Shown here one piece after another: positions 8,324-17,802 of a DNA stretch of 64,000 bases (position 1 is the stretch's first letter; every line of letters starts with the position of its first letter). The stretch is from an uncultured Pelagibacteraceae bacterium (GTDB lineage: Bacteria > Pseudomonadota > Alphaproteobacteria > Pelagibacterales > Pelagibacteraceae). Position numbers and translations under genes: made by a program. The stretch lies in contig CACLGJ010000002.1 of the NCBI GenBank assembly GCA_902606445.1, positions 1 to 64,000 on the forward strand, in the 5' to 3' direction. A model generated the notes under the pieces. That model did not search any database, was not told the origin of the DNA, and saw only the letters and a list, made by a program, of their open reading frames with translations.

Positions 8324-9125
8324 GAATAATTTGTTCTCGTTTTTACTAATAATTATTGCGGTTTATCTTTTAGTTTTGGTTTTTTTATATTTTTATCAAA
8401 GAAATTTATTGTACCACCCAAATGAAAATAATTATTCTAATGATCGGATATCTGTATCAATTAAAAAGGTAAAAATAAGCACTTCAGATAATATTGATTT
8501 ATTAGGCTGGTATCATGAAAAAGATCTAAAGAAATACAAAACCATTCTTTATTTTCATGGAAACGCAGGTTCTCTAGAAAATAGAATTCATAAGTTAAAT
8601 CATTTTAGTGAAATGAATGTTAACTTTTTAATAATTGCCTGGAGAGGTTTTAGCGGGAACCAGGGAAAACCATCTGAGAAAGGTCTTTATGAAGATGGAA
8701 AAAGTGGAATAAATTGGTTAATCGGTAAAGGAGTAAAAGAAGAAAATATAGTTATTTATGGAGAGTCATTAGGGACTGGTGTAGCAACTCATTTATCACA
8801 AAAAAAAAATTTTGCTGGTGTTATATTGGAAACTCCTTTTACTTCTATGGTCGATGCAGCTAAAACATTTTATCCCTATATACCTGTAAATTTATTATTA
8901 AAAGACAGATTTGATAATAAGAGTAAAATTAATAATGTAAAAGTTCCTATTTTGATAATGCACGGTGAGGCTGATCAGATAGTTCCATTTTTTATGGGTA
9001 AAAAAATATATGAAATAGCTAACGAGCCAAAATATTCTTATTTCACACAACATGACGATCATATGATGGAGTTTGATGAAAACCTCATTAAAGCTCTTAA
9101 TTCATTTTTAAAAAGTTTAAATTAA
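8307..9125 (+). CDS. Membrane-anchored alpha/beta hydrolase
   Basis: With the ATG at 8307 the protein has 272 residues. It opens with one hydrophobic helix (about residues 10-30), then an alpha/beta-hydrolase fold like the YfhR/BEM46 group. FHGNAGS forms the oxyanion region, YGESLGTG holds the nucleophile serine, and MHGEADQIVP and a late HDDHM supply the acid and histidine. An ATG at 8280 would add nine residues (EYTWRKRI...) that look like read-through of the overlapping transporter gene, so I prefer 8307. The enzyme should face the periplasm or the membrane surface, tethered by the N-terminal helix. The substrate is unknown; an ester or amide is likely. Confidence 0.78.
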   Translation: MLKKFRNNLFSFLLIIIAVYLLVLVFLYFYQRNLLYHPNENNYSNDRISVSIKKVKISTSDNIDLLGWYHEKDLKKYKTILYFHGNAGSLENRIHKLNHFSEMNVNFLIIAWRGFSGNQGKPSEKGLYEDGKSGINWLIGKGVKEENIVIYGESLGTGVATHLSQKKNFAGVILETPFTSMVDAAKTFYPYIPVNLLLKDRFDNKSKINNVKVPILIMHGEADQIVPFFMGKKIYEIANEPKYSYFTQHDDHMMEFDENLIKALNSFLKSLN

Positions 9126-9174
9126 GCCACAATCTTAACAAAGATAATTCAAAATTTTTTTTTATTTAAAGGAA

Positions 9175-9738
9175 ATGAAAAGATTATTTTTCTTATTTAT
9201 TTCAAGCTTTATTTTAATTACTAATGTTTATGCTGAAAATAAATTCTTTCAACCAGATGATTTATTTCATTTAGATCATATGGAATCTCACAATAAAGAA
9301 TTTAGTCTATATTTTAAAGGAAGAGAAAAATCTATTTTAGCAAGAGGAGAAAACAATAATTATATAAATGATTATCCAAAGGATCTTTATATTTATAATC
9401 ATTCGACGAGGTCGTCTTCATCTTTAATTTCTTACGATTGGTTTCCTTCTCAAGCTAAATATTTTTTACAAGAATATGATTTTCCAGTATTTCCAGATGA
9501 TTTTGCTTATTATTTATTAAAAGATGATAAAACACTAATAATGATTAGTGCTGTAAAAAGTTTAAATGCAAACTTTAAATATGACATAAGTAGTAAAAAA
9601 CTAGAACTTTATCCTACCACTGGTAAATTTGATTTTATAATCTCTTCATTTTCTAAAGATTGTAGTCATTATAAATTTGATGATAATTATAAATGTTATA
9701 TCTATAAACCTTTGATCTCTAGTAATTTAATTAATTAA
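9175..9738 (+). CDS. Secreted protein of unknown function
   Basis: I do not recognise this 187-aa protein. It begins with a clear signal peptide: two positive residues, a hydrophobic core of phenylalanine, leucine and isoleucine, and a likely cleavage after NVYA at residue 20. The mature part is rich in tyrosine, asparagine and lysine, with two cysteines near the C terminus (SKDCSHYKFDDNYKCY) about 12 residues apart that could form a disulfide in the periplasm. The gene overlaps the oppositely oriented ftsY by eight bases at the 3' ends. It is probably a periplasmic or outer-envelope protein specific to the SAR11 group. Confidence 0.6.
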   Translation: MKRLFFLFISSFILITNVYAENKFFQPDDLFHLDHMESHNKEFSLYFKGREKSILARGENNNYINDYPKDLYIYNHSTRSSSSLISYDWFPSQAKYFLQEYDFPVFPDDFAYYLLKDDKTLIMISAVKSLNANFKYDISSKKLELYPTTGKFDFIISSFSKDCSHYKFDDNYKCYIYKPLISSNLIN

Positions 9739-10648
9739 TTTGAGTAAAAGCCTCAGCAAATTTTTCTGCTTCAAATAATTGTAAGTCATCTTCTTTTTCA
9801 CCTAAGCCAAGTGCAATAATTGGAATTTTATATTTTTTTGCTAAAGCTAACAAAATTCCTCCTTTAGCTGTGCCATCTAATTTTGTCATCACAATACCTG
9901 TTATTGGTATAATCTTATTAAATTCTTCGACTTGATTTAATACATTTTGTCCCGATGTTGCATCTAAAACCAAAATAACATTGTGAGGTGCGTTGGGATC
10001 TATCTTTTTTGTGACATTAGCTATCTTTTTATATTCTTCCATTAAATTTTTTTTATTTTGAAGTCTTCCCGCAGTATCTATTAAAACTTGATTAAAATTG
10101 TTTTTAATAGCTTCATCTACTGCCTTAAAAGCAACAGAAGCCGGATCGGCACCTTGGCACGACTTTATTATTTGAACATCTATTTTTTTTGCCCAATTTT
10201 CTAATTGTTCAATTGCAGCGGCTCGAAAAGTATCGGAAGCTGCAAACATAACTTTATTACCGTTAGTCTTCAATATTTTTCCTATTTTGCCAATAGTTGT
10301 TGTTTTACCTACTCCATTGACTCCAGAAATCAAAGTTGCACTAAGTTTTTCTTTTTTTTCAAAAAAAGAATTTTGCTCCAAAGGCTTCATCAAAGAAATT
10401 ATATATTCTTTTAAAATAAAATTTATTTCTTTAGTTAAGTCTTGATTTGGATCAATTTTCTTTCTTGAAATTATTTCTTTTATTTCAGAGGCAGCCTCAA
10501 CCCCTACATCTGATCTAATTAAAAATTCTTCAATTCTATTCAAATTTTCATCATTAACTTCCTTTTTTACAATTATTTCTTTAAGTCCAGACGTGAAAGC
10601 CGACGCACTTTTTTGAAATCCGATTTTAAATTTATCAAAGATACCCAT
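9731..10648 (-). CDS. ftsY: Signal recognition particle receptor FtsY
   Basis: This is the SRP receptor GTPase that docks ribosome-Ffh complexes at the membrane. The 305-aa protein has a short N domain, then the G domain with G1 GVNGVGKTTT (about 109-118), DTFRAAA, DTAGRLQ (G3) and TKLDGTAKGG (G4). The acidic N-terminal A domain of the E. coli protein is absent, which is usual in alphaproteobacteria. Its ATG overlaps the dapF stop by one base (TAATG), so the two genes form an operon. Its partner ffh lies on the other strand 1 kb away. Confidence 0.95.
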   Translation of the reverse strand: MGIFDKFKIGFQKSASAFTSGLKEIIVKKEVNDENLNRIEEFLIRSDVGVEAASEIKEIISRKKIDPNQDLTKEINFILKEYIISLMKPLEQNSFFEKKEKLSATLISGVNGVGKTTTIGKIGKILKTNGNKVMFAASDTFRAAAIEQLENWAKKIDVQIIKSCQGADPASVAFKAVDEAIKNNFNQVLIDTAGRLQNKKNLMEEYKKIANVTKKIDPNAPHNVILVLDATSGQNVLNQVEEFNKIIPITGIVMTKLDGTAKGGILLALAKKYKIPIIALGLGEKEDDLQLFEAEKFAEAFTQIN

Positions 10649-11472
10649 TATAATTTTATGTAAATTTCTTTAATATCTGAAACAGGTCCTTTCATATGAA
10701 TAGAATTATTTTCATCAATTAAAATTGATAATTTACCAGTTGAAAATTCTATATCAGTTTTATTTTCTGTAAGATCATTTAACTTACCAGCATATGCAGT
10801 AGCACATGCAGCGGTTCCACACGCTTTAGTGAGACCAGCTCCTCTTTCCCACACTTTTACTTTGATTAAGTTTTTTTCGATAATTTGTGCAATTGTTACG
10901 TTACATTTTTCAGGGAATAATTCATGATTTTCTATCTCTGGTCCAATTGTTTCTATGTTAAAATCTTCAATATTTTTTACAAAAAAAACAATATGCGGGT
11001 TACCAACATTAATTGCTGTACCTCCTAAATACTCTTTATTATTTAAATCAATAATTTTCATATTTAAATTTTTTGTATCTATTTCTTTCGACAAAGGTAT
11101 TTCATTCCATTTTACTTTTGCTTTACCGATTTCAGTTGTAACAATTTTTTTATCTAATATTTGAGATTTTAATTTTCCAGAATTTGTATTTAAAATTATA
11201 GATTTATTATTTTTCTCTTTAGAAATTAAATCTGCAACGCATCGTGTTCCATTCCCGCATGCTCCAGACTCCCCTCCATCTGAATTAAAAAATCTTAAAC
11301 TTGCATCTGCAGAACTATCTGAATCAATAAATATTAGTTGATCACAACCAATGAAATTTCTATTGCAAATCTTAACTATCTGATCCTTTGTCAAATTGTT
11401 AATTTTTTGTCTATTATCAATAATTACAAAGTCATTACCTAATCCGTCCATTTTAAAAGCTTTGAAGTCCAT
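10648..11472 (-). CDS. dapF: Diaminopimelate epimerase
   Basis: DapF converts LL- to meso-diaminopimelate for lysine and peptidoglycan synthesis. The 274-aa protein carries both catalytic cysteines, in SGACGNGTRC near residue 77 and in TKACGTAACAT near residue 220. The N-terminal KMDGLGNDFV motif is also present. It starts at the ATG at 11470-11472 and is the first gene of the dapF-ftsY operon. The 162-base divergent region upstream is shared with ffh and contains a structured RNA, so the dapF promoter must lie within or next to it. Confidence 0.95.
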   Translation of the reverse strand: MDFKAFKMDGLGNDFVIIDNRQKINNLTKDQIVKICNRNFIGCDQLIFIDSDSSADASLRFFNSDGGESGACGNGTRCVADLISKEKNNKSIILNTNSGKLKSQILDKKIVTTEIGKAKVKWNEIPLSKEIDTKNLNMKIIDLNNKEYLGGTAINVGNPHIVFFVKNIEDFNIETIGPEIENHELFPEKCNVTIAQIIEKNLIKVKVWERGAGLTKACGTAACATAYAGKLNDLTENKTDIEFSTGKLSILIDENNSIHMKGPVSDIKEIYIKL

Positions 11473-11491
11473 ATATAGTTATTTAACTTAT

Positions 11492-11520
11492 TTATTGACT
11501 TTTTGAACCTCTATTATACT
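11492..11520 (+). promoter_or_regulatory. Putative promoter for the structured RNA / ffh operon
   Basis: TATACT at 11515-11520 resembles a sigma-70 -10 box. TTATTG at 11492-11497 lies 17 bases upstream as a possible -35; the closer consensus TTGACT at 11495-11500 would leave only 14 bases. Transcription would begin around 11526, almost exactly at the foot of the outer stem of the RNA described next. The assignment is by eye only. Confidence 0.45.
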
Positions 11521-11521
11521 T

Positions 11522-11624
11522 TGTGGCAGTTTCCGCAAAAATCATTATATTTGCGGTGTCTTTGGAAACAAAGAGATCGACACTAGTCAGCGAGGGTTCG
11601 CCCACTAGTGAGATTACTGCTGTG
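11522..11624 (+). ncRNA. Predicted four-way-junction structured RNA upstream of ffh
   Basis: About 103 bases fold into one outer stem and three hairpins. The outer stem pairs 11522-11530 with 11616-11624 (nine pairs, four of them G:U). Hairpin 1 pairs CCGCAAA (11533-11539) with TTTGCGG (11550-11556). Hairpin 2 pairs TCTTTG (11559-11564) with CAAAGA (11569-11574) around a GAAA tetraloop. Hairpin 3 pairs CACTAGT (11581-11587) with ACTAGTG (11604-11610), has a left bulge, and ends in GGG-TTCG-CCC. GNRA and UUCG loops are hallmarks of selected RNA structure. It ends ten bases before the ffh ATG, so it is either a separate small RNA or a leader element of ffh. It does not carry the SRP RNA core sequence and matches no family I know. 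The pairing is on the + strand; the opposite strand could also fold, but the G:U pairs in the outer stem favour +. Confidence 0.6.
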
Positions 11625-11634
11625 TGTAATAAAT

Positions 11635-12993
11635 ATGTTTGAAAATTTAACAAATAAATTTGAGGAAGTTTTTTCCTCTTTAAAAAAAGCTCCATCACTT
11701 GATGAAAATCAAGTTGATGAAGGGTTGAGAGGTATTAGGCAAGCTTTACTAGAGGCTGATGTATCTCTTGAAGTTGCTAAAGATTTTATTGAAAAGGTTA
11801 AACCAAAAGCCTTAGGCCAAGAGATTATCAGATCAACATCTCCTGGAGATATGGTAGTTAAGATTGTTTATGATGAATTAGTTAATCTTTTGGGTGAAAA
11901 AAATAATGATGTAAATTTAAATGCTGTCCCACCAGTACCAATGATGTTAGTCGGGTTACAAGGTTCTGGTAAAACTACCACAACAGCCAAACTTGCAAGA
12001 TATTTAGAGAATACAAAAAAAAAGAAAGTAATGATGGTCAGTTTAGATATTTATAGACCAGCTGCTCAAGAGCAATTAAAATCTTTAGGTGAACAAAATA
12101 ATATTTTAACTCTTCCTATAATTGATGGTCAGCAACCTGGCGATATTTGTCAAAGAGCAATTAGTGCAGCAAATTTGAATGGTGCTGATATTATCTTATT
12201 TGATACTGCCGGTAGAACTCAAATAGATTTGCAGATGATGAGTGAAATAAAACAAATCGAAAATACTATTAAACCTGCAGAGACTTTTTTAGTTGCAGAT
12301 TCACTTACTGGACAAGTAGCTGCATCAGTAGCAAAAGAGTTTAATAATACAGTTAATTTATCAGGAATTATTTTAACAAGAGCAGATGGAGATGCCCGAG
12401 GTGGAGCTGCTGTAAGTATGAAATTTGTTTCACAGGTACCAATCAAATTTTTAGGTATTGGTGAAAAAATTGAAAATCTTGAAGTTTTTCATCCAGATAG
12501 AATTGCAAATAGAATTCTCGGAATGGGAGATATCGTTTCTCTTGTCGAAAAAGCAGCTCAAGATCTTGGAGAAGAAAATATTAAAAAAACTGAGGAAAAT
12601 TTAAAAAAAGGACAATTTTCAATGCAAGATTATTTAACTCAAATGAGACAAATGAAAAAAATGGGTGGTATTGAGGGCATCATGTCTTTCATGCCAGGTG
12701 TTTCAAAAGTAAAATCTCAAATGGATGCAGCTGGAATTGACGAGAGTATTATTACAAAAAACGAAGCTATAATTTTATCGATGACAAAAAAAGAAAGAGA
12801 GAACCCAAAAATAATTGATGGTTCTAGAAAAAAAAGAATTGCTAATGGTTCGGGAACTGATGCAGCCACTATCAATAAATTGTTGAAACAATTTAAAATG
12901 ATGTCTGAAATGATGAAGAAGATGTCAAAAGGAAATCTGAAAGGTATGTCTGACAAAGGAATACCTCCAGAATTATTTAATCAATTAAAATAA
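11635..12993 (+). CDS. ffh: Signal recognition particle protein Ffh
   Basis: Ffh binds signal sequences on ribosomes and delivers them to FtsY. With the ATG at 11635 it has 452 residues: N domain, GTPase domain with G1 GLQGSGKTTTTAKL (107-120), DIYRPAA, DTAGRT and TRADGDARGG, then a methionine-rich M domain (QMRQMKKMGG, MMSEMMKKMSKG) that binds SRP RNA and signal peptides. A longer frame from 11608 would start inside the structured RNA and add nine unlikely residues. No Shine-Dalgarno is visible; the bases just upstream belong to the 3' strand of the RNA stem. It heads the ffh-rpsP-trmD-rplS cluster. Confidence 0.96.
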   Translation: MFENLTNKFEEVFSSLKKAPSLDENQVDEGLRGIRQALLEADVSLEVAKDFIEKVKPKALGQEIIRSTSPGDMVVKIVYDELVNLLGEKNNDVNLNAVPPVPMMLVGLQGSGKTTTTAKLARYLENTKKKKVMMVSLDIYRPAAQEQLKSLGEQNNILTLPIIDGQQPGDICQRAISAANLNGADIILFDTAGRTQIDLQMMSEIKQIENTIKPAETFLVADSLTGQVAASVAKEFNNTVNLSGIILTRADGDARGGAAVSMKFVSQVPIKFLGIGEKIENLEVFHPDRIANRILGMGDIVSLVEKAAQDLGEENIKKTEENLKKGQFSMQDYLTQMRQMKKMGGIEGIMSFMPGVSKVKSQMDAAGIDESIITKNEAIILSMTKKERENPKIIDGSRKKRIANGSGTDAATINKLLKQFKMMSEMMKKMSKGNLKGMSDKGIPPELFNQLK

Positions 12994-13005
12994 AAAGGAG
13001 AGTAA

Positions 13006-13401
13006 ATGTTAAAACTAAGATTATCTAGGGGTGGCACAAAAAAGAGACCTATTTATAAAGTTGTTGTAGCTGACAGTCGATTTGCTAGAGATGGCAGGTT
13101 TATTGAAAAAGTGGGTTATTTTAATCCACTGTTACCAAAAGAAAAAAAAGAAAGAATTGGATTAGAGGCTGAGAGAATAAAATACTGGTTAGGTCAAGGT
13201 GCACAACCTACAACAAGAGTAGCCAGAATTTTAGGTGAGAATGAATTAATGCCTATGCCTGCTAATGGAAATAATCCTCAAAAAGCAATTCCAAAAAAAG
13301 ATAGAAAAAAAGAAGGTTCAGAAGAAGCTCCCAAGGCAGATGTAGCTCCAGCAGCAGAAGCTAAAAAAGAGGAAGCTTCTACTAAAGAGGAAAAAAAATA
13401 A
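13006..13401 (+). CDS. rpsP: Ribosomal protein S16
   Basis: This is a 30S subunit assembly protein. The N-terminal 80 or so residues match S16 (MLKLRLSRGGTKKRP, VVADSRFARDGRF, KVGYFNPL, YWLGQGAQPT). The protein is 131 aa, longer than the usual 80-90, because of a lysine-, glutamate- and alanine-rich tail from about residue 92, a low-complexity extension seen in several alphaproteobacteria. A good AAAAGGAGAG ribosome-binding site precedes the ATG. It lies between ffh and trmD in the conserved rpsP-trmD-rplS order. Confidence 0.96.
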   Translation: MLKLRLSRGGTKKRPIYKVVVADSRFARDGRFIEKVGYFNPLLPKEKKERIGLEAERIKYWLGQGAQPTTRVARILGENELMPMPANGNNPQKAIPKKDRKKEGSEEAPKADVAPAAEAKKEEASTKEEKK

Positions 13402-13415
13402 TTTAAGGCTTATTT

Positions 13416-14102
13416 ATGTTTCAAGCTCAAGTATTTACTCTTTATCCAGAAGTTTTTCCTGGACCTTTATCAAAAGGTCTTTATGGAAAAGCTTTGTCTA
13501 ATAAATTATGGGACTTAAGAGTAATAAATATTAGAGATGCAGCCACTGATAAACATAAAACAGTTGATGATACTCCTTATGGGGGAGGCACAGGAATGCT
13601 GTTAAAAGCTGATGTTCTGGCAAAAGCGCTTGATCAAAAAGTTAAAAAGGGAGAAAGAGTTTTTTACCTTTCTCCCAAAGGTAAAAAATTTGATCAAAAA
13701 CTCGCAAAAGACCTGTCGAAAGAAACATCTTTGTCTTTAATATGTGGTCACTTCGAAGGTGTCGATGAAAGAGTTTTGAATACAAGAAACATTGAGGAAA
13801 TAAGTGTAGGTGATTATGTTTTATCCGGAGGTGAAACTGCTGCATTAGTAGTTCTAGACAGTATTTTAAGACTTTTGCCTGGTGTTTTAGGAAATGACAA
13901 ATCTTCATTTGATGAAACCTTTGAAAATGGTCTTTTGGAGTATCCTCAATACACAAAACCTCAAATATGGGAGAAAAAATCAGTACCAGATGTATTATTA
14001 TCTGGAGATCATAACAAAATTAAAGACTGGCGTTTATCTCAATCTGAGGCTATAACACGCGACCGAAGACCAGATTTGTGGCAAAAATATAAGAAAAATT
14101 AA
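13416..14102 (+). CDS. trmD: tRNA (guanine-N1)-methyltransferase
   Basis: TrmD methylates G37 next to the anticodon of tRNAs for Leu, Pro and Arg using S-adenosylmethionine, preventing frameshifts. The 228-aa protein has the family motifs: [12 protein letters not shown] near residue 50, [13 protein letters not shown], and the SAM-binding trefoil-knot region [12 protein letters not shown] near residue 130. The gene is in its usual place between rpsP and rplS and ends 16 bases before the preferred rplS start. Confidence 0.96.
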   Translation: MFQAQVFTLYPEVFPGPLSKGLYGKALSNKLWDLRVINIRDAATDKHKTVDDTPYGGGTGMLLKADVLAKALDQKVKKGERVFYLSPKGKKFDQKLAKDLSKETSLSLICGHFEGVDERVLNTRNIEEISVGDYVLSGGETAALVVLDSILRLLPGVLGNDKSSFDETFENGLLEYPQYTKPQIWEKKSVPDVLLSGDHNKIKDWRLSQSEAITRDRRPDLWQKYKKN

Positions 14103-14118
14103 TTTGTTAAATATTGAA

Positions 14119-14655
14119 ATGAAAACAATAGAAGAAATAAATCAACATAACGTTAAAAAAATTCTTTCAGAAAAAAAAATACCTGATTTCTTTCCTGGGG
14201 ATGTGGTTAAAGTTGGTGTCAGAATAACTGAAGGTAAAAAAGAGAGAATTCAATATTTTGAAGGTGTTTGTATAGCTAAAAAAAATAGAGATTTAAATTC
14301 ATCATTTACTGTGAGGAAAATATCTTTTGGAGAAGGTGTCGAAAGAACTTTTCCATTATATGGAACAGTAATTGATACAATTAAAGTAATTCGTTCAGGA
14401 AAAGTAAGAAGAGCGAAACTCTATTACCTAAGAGACAGAACTGGTAAATCAGCAAGAATTGCAGAAAAAACTAGAAAAACAATTGGAATCGATGTTGATG
14501 TAAAGCCTGAAACTGTAACAGAAGACAATGTTTTGACTGCAGCAGAAGCCCCTAAAGTAGAAACTGTTCCAGTGCCAGAAGCTCAAAAAGAAGATGCTTC
14601 TAAATCTGAAATTAAGATAGAAAAAAAACTTGAAAATACACCAGAAAAAAAATAA
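14119..14655 (+). CDS. rplS: Ribosomal protein L19
   Basis: L19 sits at the interface of the 30S and 50S subunits. The conserved core is clear ([58 protein letters not shown]). I take the ATG at 14119 as the start, giving 178 aa. An in-frame TTG at 14104 would add five residues before the usual beginning. After about residue 125 the protein has a lysine/glutamate/proline-rich tail, like its neighbour S16. Confidence 0.95.
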   Translation: MKTIEEINQHNVKKILSEKKIPDFFPGDVVKVGVRITEGKKERIQYFEGVCIAKKNRDLNSSFTVRKISFGEGVERTFPLYGTVIDTIKVIRSGKVRRAKLYYLRDRTGKSARIAEKTRKTIGIDVDVKPETVTEDNVLTAAEAPKVETVPVPEAQKEDASKSEIKIEKKLENTPEKK

Positions 14656-14666
14656 TTTTTTTTTCA

Positions 14667-16070
14667 ATGCCCAATACTCTTTACGATAAAATTTGGAACG
14701 ATCACTTAGTAGATCAACAAAGTGATGGTACTGCTTTACTATTTGTTGATAGACATTTAGTTCATGAGGTCACGAGCCCCCAAGCCTTTGAGGGACTAAG
14801 AAATTCTAAGCGTAAAGTTAGACATCCTAACTTAACACTTGCAGTTGCAGATCACAATGTTCCTACAACGGACAGGTCAAAAGGTATTTCTGATAAAGAG
14901 TCAAAAATTCAAGTTGAAACATTAGAAACTAACTGTAAAGAATTTGGCATTAAACTGTTTGGAATGAATGATAAGAGGCAAGGTATTGTTCATGTCACTG
15001 GTCCTGAACAGGGTTTTACACAACCGGGCACAGTAATAGTTTGTGGTGATAGTCATACCGCTACACATGGCGCATTTGGCGCATTGGCATTTGGAATCGG
15101 AACTTCAGAAGTAGAGCATGTTTTAGCAACACAAACATTAGTTCAAAAGAAAGCAAAAAATTTTAGAATTAATGTTGATGGTAAACTTTCATTAGGTGTT
15201 ACATCTAAAGATGTAATTCTTCAAATTATTGGAAAAATTGGTACGGCAGGTGGAACAGGCTGTGTAATAGAATATGCAGGTGATCTAATTAGAACATTAA
15301 GTGTTGAACAAAGAATGACGATTTGCAATATGACGATCGAAGGTGGTGCTAGAGCAGGATTAATAGCTCCTGATAATAAAATTTTTGAATATCTAAAAGG
15401 TAGACCAATGTCACCACAAGGAAAAGATTGGGATAATGCTGTAGAATATTGGAAAAATTTAAATACTGATGAAGGTGCTAAGTTTGATAAAGAAATAAAT
15501 CTAAAAGCAGAGGAAATTTTACCCATGATAACTTGGGGCACTTCTCCACAAGATGTAATTACAATTAATCAAAAAGTACCAAATCCGGAAAATGAGAGGG
15601 ATGAGGATAAAAAAAATTCTATAGAAAGAGCTCTTAATTATATGGGGTTAAAACCAAATATGGCTGCTAAAGATATTAAAATAGACAAAGTTTTTATTGG
15701 AAGCTGTACGAATGGTAGAATAGAGGATTTAAGAGAGGCTGCAAAAATTTTGAAGGATAAGAAAATAGCTTCTCATGTTCATGCAATGGTTGTTCCTGGA
15801 TCAGGACTAGTGAAAGAGCAAGCAGAACAAGAAGGATTAGATAAAATTTTTGTAAATTCTGGCTTTGAGTGGAGAGAACCAGGTTGTTCAATGTGTTTAG
15901 CTATGAACGCTGACAAGTTAAAACCAGAGGAAAGATGCGCTTCAACATCAAATAGAAATTTTGAGGGCAGACAAGGCAGAGGAGGAAGAACACATTTAGT
16001 AAGCCCAGGTATGGCAGCAGCTGCAGCAATATCAGGAAATCTTGATGATGTAAGAAAATATCAGAATTGA
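14667..16070 (+). CDS. leuC: 3-isopropylmalate dehydratase large subunit
   Basis: LeuC and LeuD together isomerise 2-isopropylmalate to 3-isopropylmalate in leucine synthesis. The 467-aa protein carries the 4Fe-4S ligands typical of the aconitase superfamily: one Cys in FIGSCTNGR and two in [31 protein letters not shown] is present near residue 130. leuD begins one base after the stop codon. Leucine genes directly after rplS are an arrangement I associate with SAR11 and other alphaproteobacteria. Confidence 0.96.
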   Translation: MPNTLYDKIWNDHLVDQQSDGTALLFVDRHLVHEVTSPQAFEGLRNSKRKVRHPNLTLAVADHNVPTTDRSKGISDKESKIQVETLETNCKEFGIKLFGMNDKRQGIVHVTGPEQGFTQPGTVIVCGDSHTATHGAFGALAFGIGTSEVEHVLATQTLVQKKAKNFRINVDGKLSLGVTSKDVILQIIGKIGTAGGTGCVIEYAGDLIRTLSVEQRMTICNMTIEGGARAGLIAPDNKIFEYLKGRPMSPQGKDWDNAVEYWKNLNTDEGAKFDKEINLKAEEILPMITWGTSPQDVITINQKVPNPENERDEDKKNSIERALNYMGLKPNMAAKDIKIDKVFIGSCTNGRIEDLREAAKILKDKKIASHVHAMVVPGSGLVKEQAEQEGLDKIFVNSGFEWREPGCSMCLAMNADKLKPEERCASTSNRNFEGRQGRGGRTHLVSPGMAAAAAISGNLDDVRKYQN

Positions 16071-16071
16071 T

Positions 16072-16677
16072 ATGCAAAAATTCAATAAATTAAAGAGTAT
16101 ACCGGCCTACTTACCAATAGTAAATATTGATACGGACATGATTATTCCAAAACAATTTTTAAAAACGATTAAAAGAACAGGTTTAGGTAAAAATTTATTT
16201 TTTGAAATGAGATATGATGAAAAAGGAAAAGAAATTGATGGTTTTGTTTTAAACCAAAATCCATTTAATAACTCTAAAATTTTAATTGCAGGTAAAAATT
16301 TTGGATGTGGCTCTTCAAGAGAACACGCTCCATGGGCATTATTAGATTTTGGTATAACTTGTGTGATAAGCTCAAGTTTTGCGGATATATTTTATAGTAA
16401 CTGTTTTAAAAATGGAATTTTACCAATCATTCTTGATGATGAAAAAATTAAAGAATTATCAGAATACGCAAAAAGAAAAGAAGAAATTTCTATAGACCTA
16501 AAAGAAGAAAATATTATTTTTGGAAACAATGAGATAAAATTTAAATTAGACTCATTTAAGAAGAAGTGCTTATTAGAGGGATTAGATGATATAGCATTAT
16601 CTCTAAAAAAATCTGATAAAATCAAAAATTTTGAAGAAAGTTTAAAAGATAAAAAGCCATGGATATTTAATGATTAA
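16072..16677 (+). CDS. leuD: 3-isopropylmalate dehydratase small subunit
   Basis: This is the 201-aa swivel-domain subunit that pairs with LeuC. The family's [14 protein letters not shown] segment is near residue 20. The substrate-recognition stretch [17 protein letters not shown] is around residues 71-88, and [19 protein letters not shown] follows. The gene sits between leuC (one-base gap) and leuB (eight-base overlap), so all three are translated as a unit. Confidence 0.96.
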   Translation: MQKFNKLKSIPAYLPIVNIDTDMIIPKQFLKTIKRTGLGKNLFFEMRYDEKGKEIDGFVLNQNPFNNSKILIAGKNFGCGSSREHAPWALLDFGITCVISSSFADIFYSNCFKNGILPIILDDEKIKELSEYAKRKEEISIDLKEENIIFGNNEIKFKLDSFKKKCLLEGLDDIALSLKKSDKIKNFEESLKDKKPWIFND

Positions 16678-17776
16678 ATTTAAAAAAAGAAAAATATTAT
16701 TATTACCTGGAGATGGAATAGGACCAGAGGTTATTAATGAAGTAAAAAAAATAATTTCTTGGTTTAATAATAAAAAATCTTTAGATTTTGAAGTAGATGA
16801 AGATCTAGCTGGAGGATGTTCTTATGATAAACATGGAATGCCAATAACTGATGAAGTATTTTATAAAGCTTTAGAAAGTGCAGTAGTCATGCTTGGCGCT
16901 GTAGGTGGTCCAAAGTGGGATAATGTAGAATTTTCAAAAAAACCAGAGAGAGCTTTATTAAAGTTAAGAAAAGAATTAAAATTATTTGCAAACTTAAGAC
17001 CCGCTATATGTTTTGAGCAGTTAGTTGATGCTTCTACATTAAAACCAGAAATAGTCTCTGGTTTAGATATAATGATTGTAAGAGAATTAACAGGTGGCAT
17101 ATATTTTGGTGAACCAAGAGGCATTAAGCCTATTGAGAATGGTGAAAGAAAAGGAATTAACACCCATACTTACACTAGCAGTGAAATAACTAGGGTTGCA
17201 AGAGTAGCTTTTGATTTAGCAAAAAAGAGATCAAATAAAGTTACATCTTGTGAAAAGTCAAATGTTATGGAAGCAGGTCAACTTTGGAAAGAGGAAGTTC
17301 AAGCTTTACATGATAAAGAATATAAAGATGTTGAATTAAGTCATATGCTTGCTGATAATTGCTCGATGCAGTTATTGAGAAATCCAAAGCAATTTGATGT
17401 TATAGTAACAGACAATTTGTTTGGAGACATGCTGTCAGATCAAGCATCCATGTTAACAGGTTCTCTAGGTCTTTTGCCATCAGCTTCTTTAGGAGCAAAA
17501 AATAAGGATGGAGAAATGAGAGCTATGTACGAACCTATCCATGGTTCAGCACCTGATATAGCTGGCACAGGAACTGCTAATCCAATTGCCTCTATTCTAA
17601 GTTTTGCTATGGCTTTAAGATATTCATTAGATCTTGATAAAGAAGCGGAAGCTTTAGAAAAAGCTGTACAAGATGTTCTTAATGATGGCTTTAGAACAAA
17701 AGACATTCTATCTGATGGAATGAAAGAAGTATCTACCTCACAAATGGGTGATGCGATAATTTCAAAATTGCAATAA
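16670..17776 (+). CDS. leuB: 3-isopropylmalate dehydrogenase
   Basis: LeuB oxidatively decarboxylates 3-isopropylmalate with NAD+ to give 2-oxoisocaproate, the leucine precursor. The 368-aa sequence has [11 protein letters not shown] at the N terminus, the substrate arginines in [13 protein letters not shown], the [15 protein letters not shown] loop, [14 protein letters not shown] with the metal-binding aspartates, and [14 protein letters not shown] for NAD binding. The ATG overlaps the leuD end by eight bases. A dmdC-like gene follows after 26 bases on the same strand. Confidence 0.96.
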   Translation: MIKFKKRKILLLPGDGIGPEVINEVKKIISWFNNKKSLDFEVDEDLAGGCSYDKHGMPITDEVFYKALESAVVMLGAVGGPKWDNVEFSKKPERALLKLRKELKLFANLRPAICFEQLVDASTLKPEIVSGLDIMIVRELTGGIYFGEPRGIKPIENGERKGINTHTYTSSEITRVARVAFDLAKKRSNKVTSCEKSNVMEAGQLWKEEVQALHDKEYKDVELSHMLADNCSMQLLRNPKQFDVIVTDNLFGDMLSDQASMLTGSLGLLPSASLGAKNKDGEMRAMYEPIHGSAPDIAGTGTANPIASILSFAMALRYSLDLDKEAEALEKAVQDVLNDGFRTKDILSDGMKEVSTSQMGDAIISKLQ

Positions 17777-17802
17777 TCTATCAATTATTCTAAACTATTT
17801 TT

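Noticed and set aside
11588-11610. tRNA T-arm, because of GGGTTCGCCC
   Set aside because: The TTCG is a four-base hairpin loop with a three-pair G:C stem, not a seven-base T-loop; no acceptor stem, anticodon arm or D-arm fits around it.
11522-11624. SRP (4.5S) RNA gene beside ffh
   Set aside because: Position and length fit, but the conserved GGAAG tetraloop region with the AGCAG strand of SRP domain IV is missing on both strands, and the fold is a junction of hairpins, not one long rod.
11608-11634. Upstream start for ffh
   Set aside because: The added residues (MRLLLCVIN) come from the RNA stem and precede the usual Ffh N terminus MFENLTNKFE.
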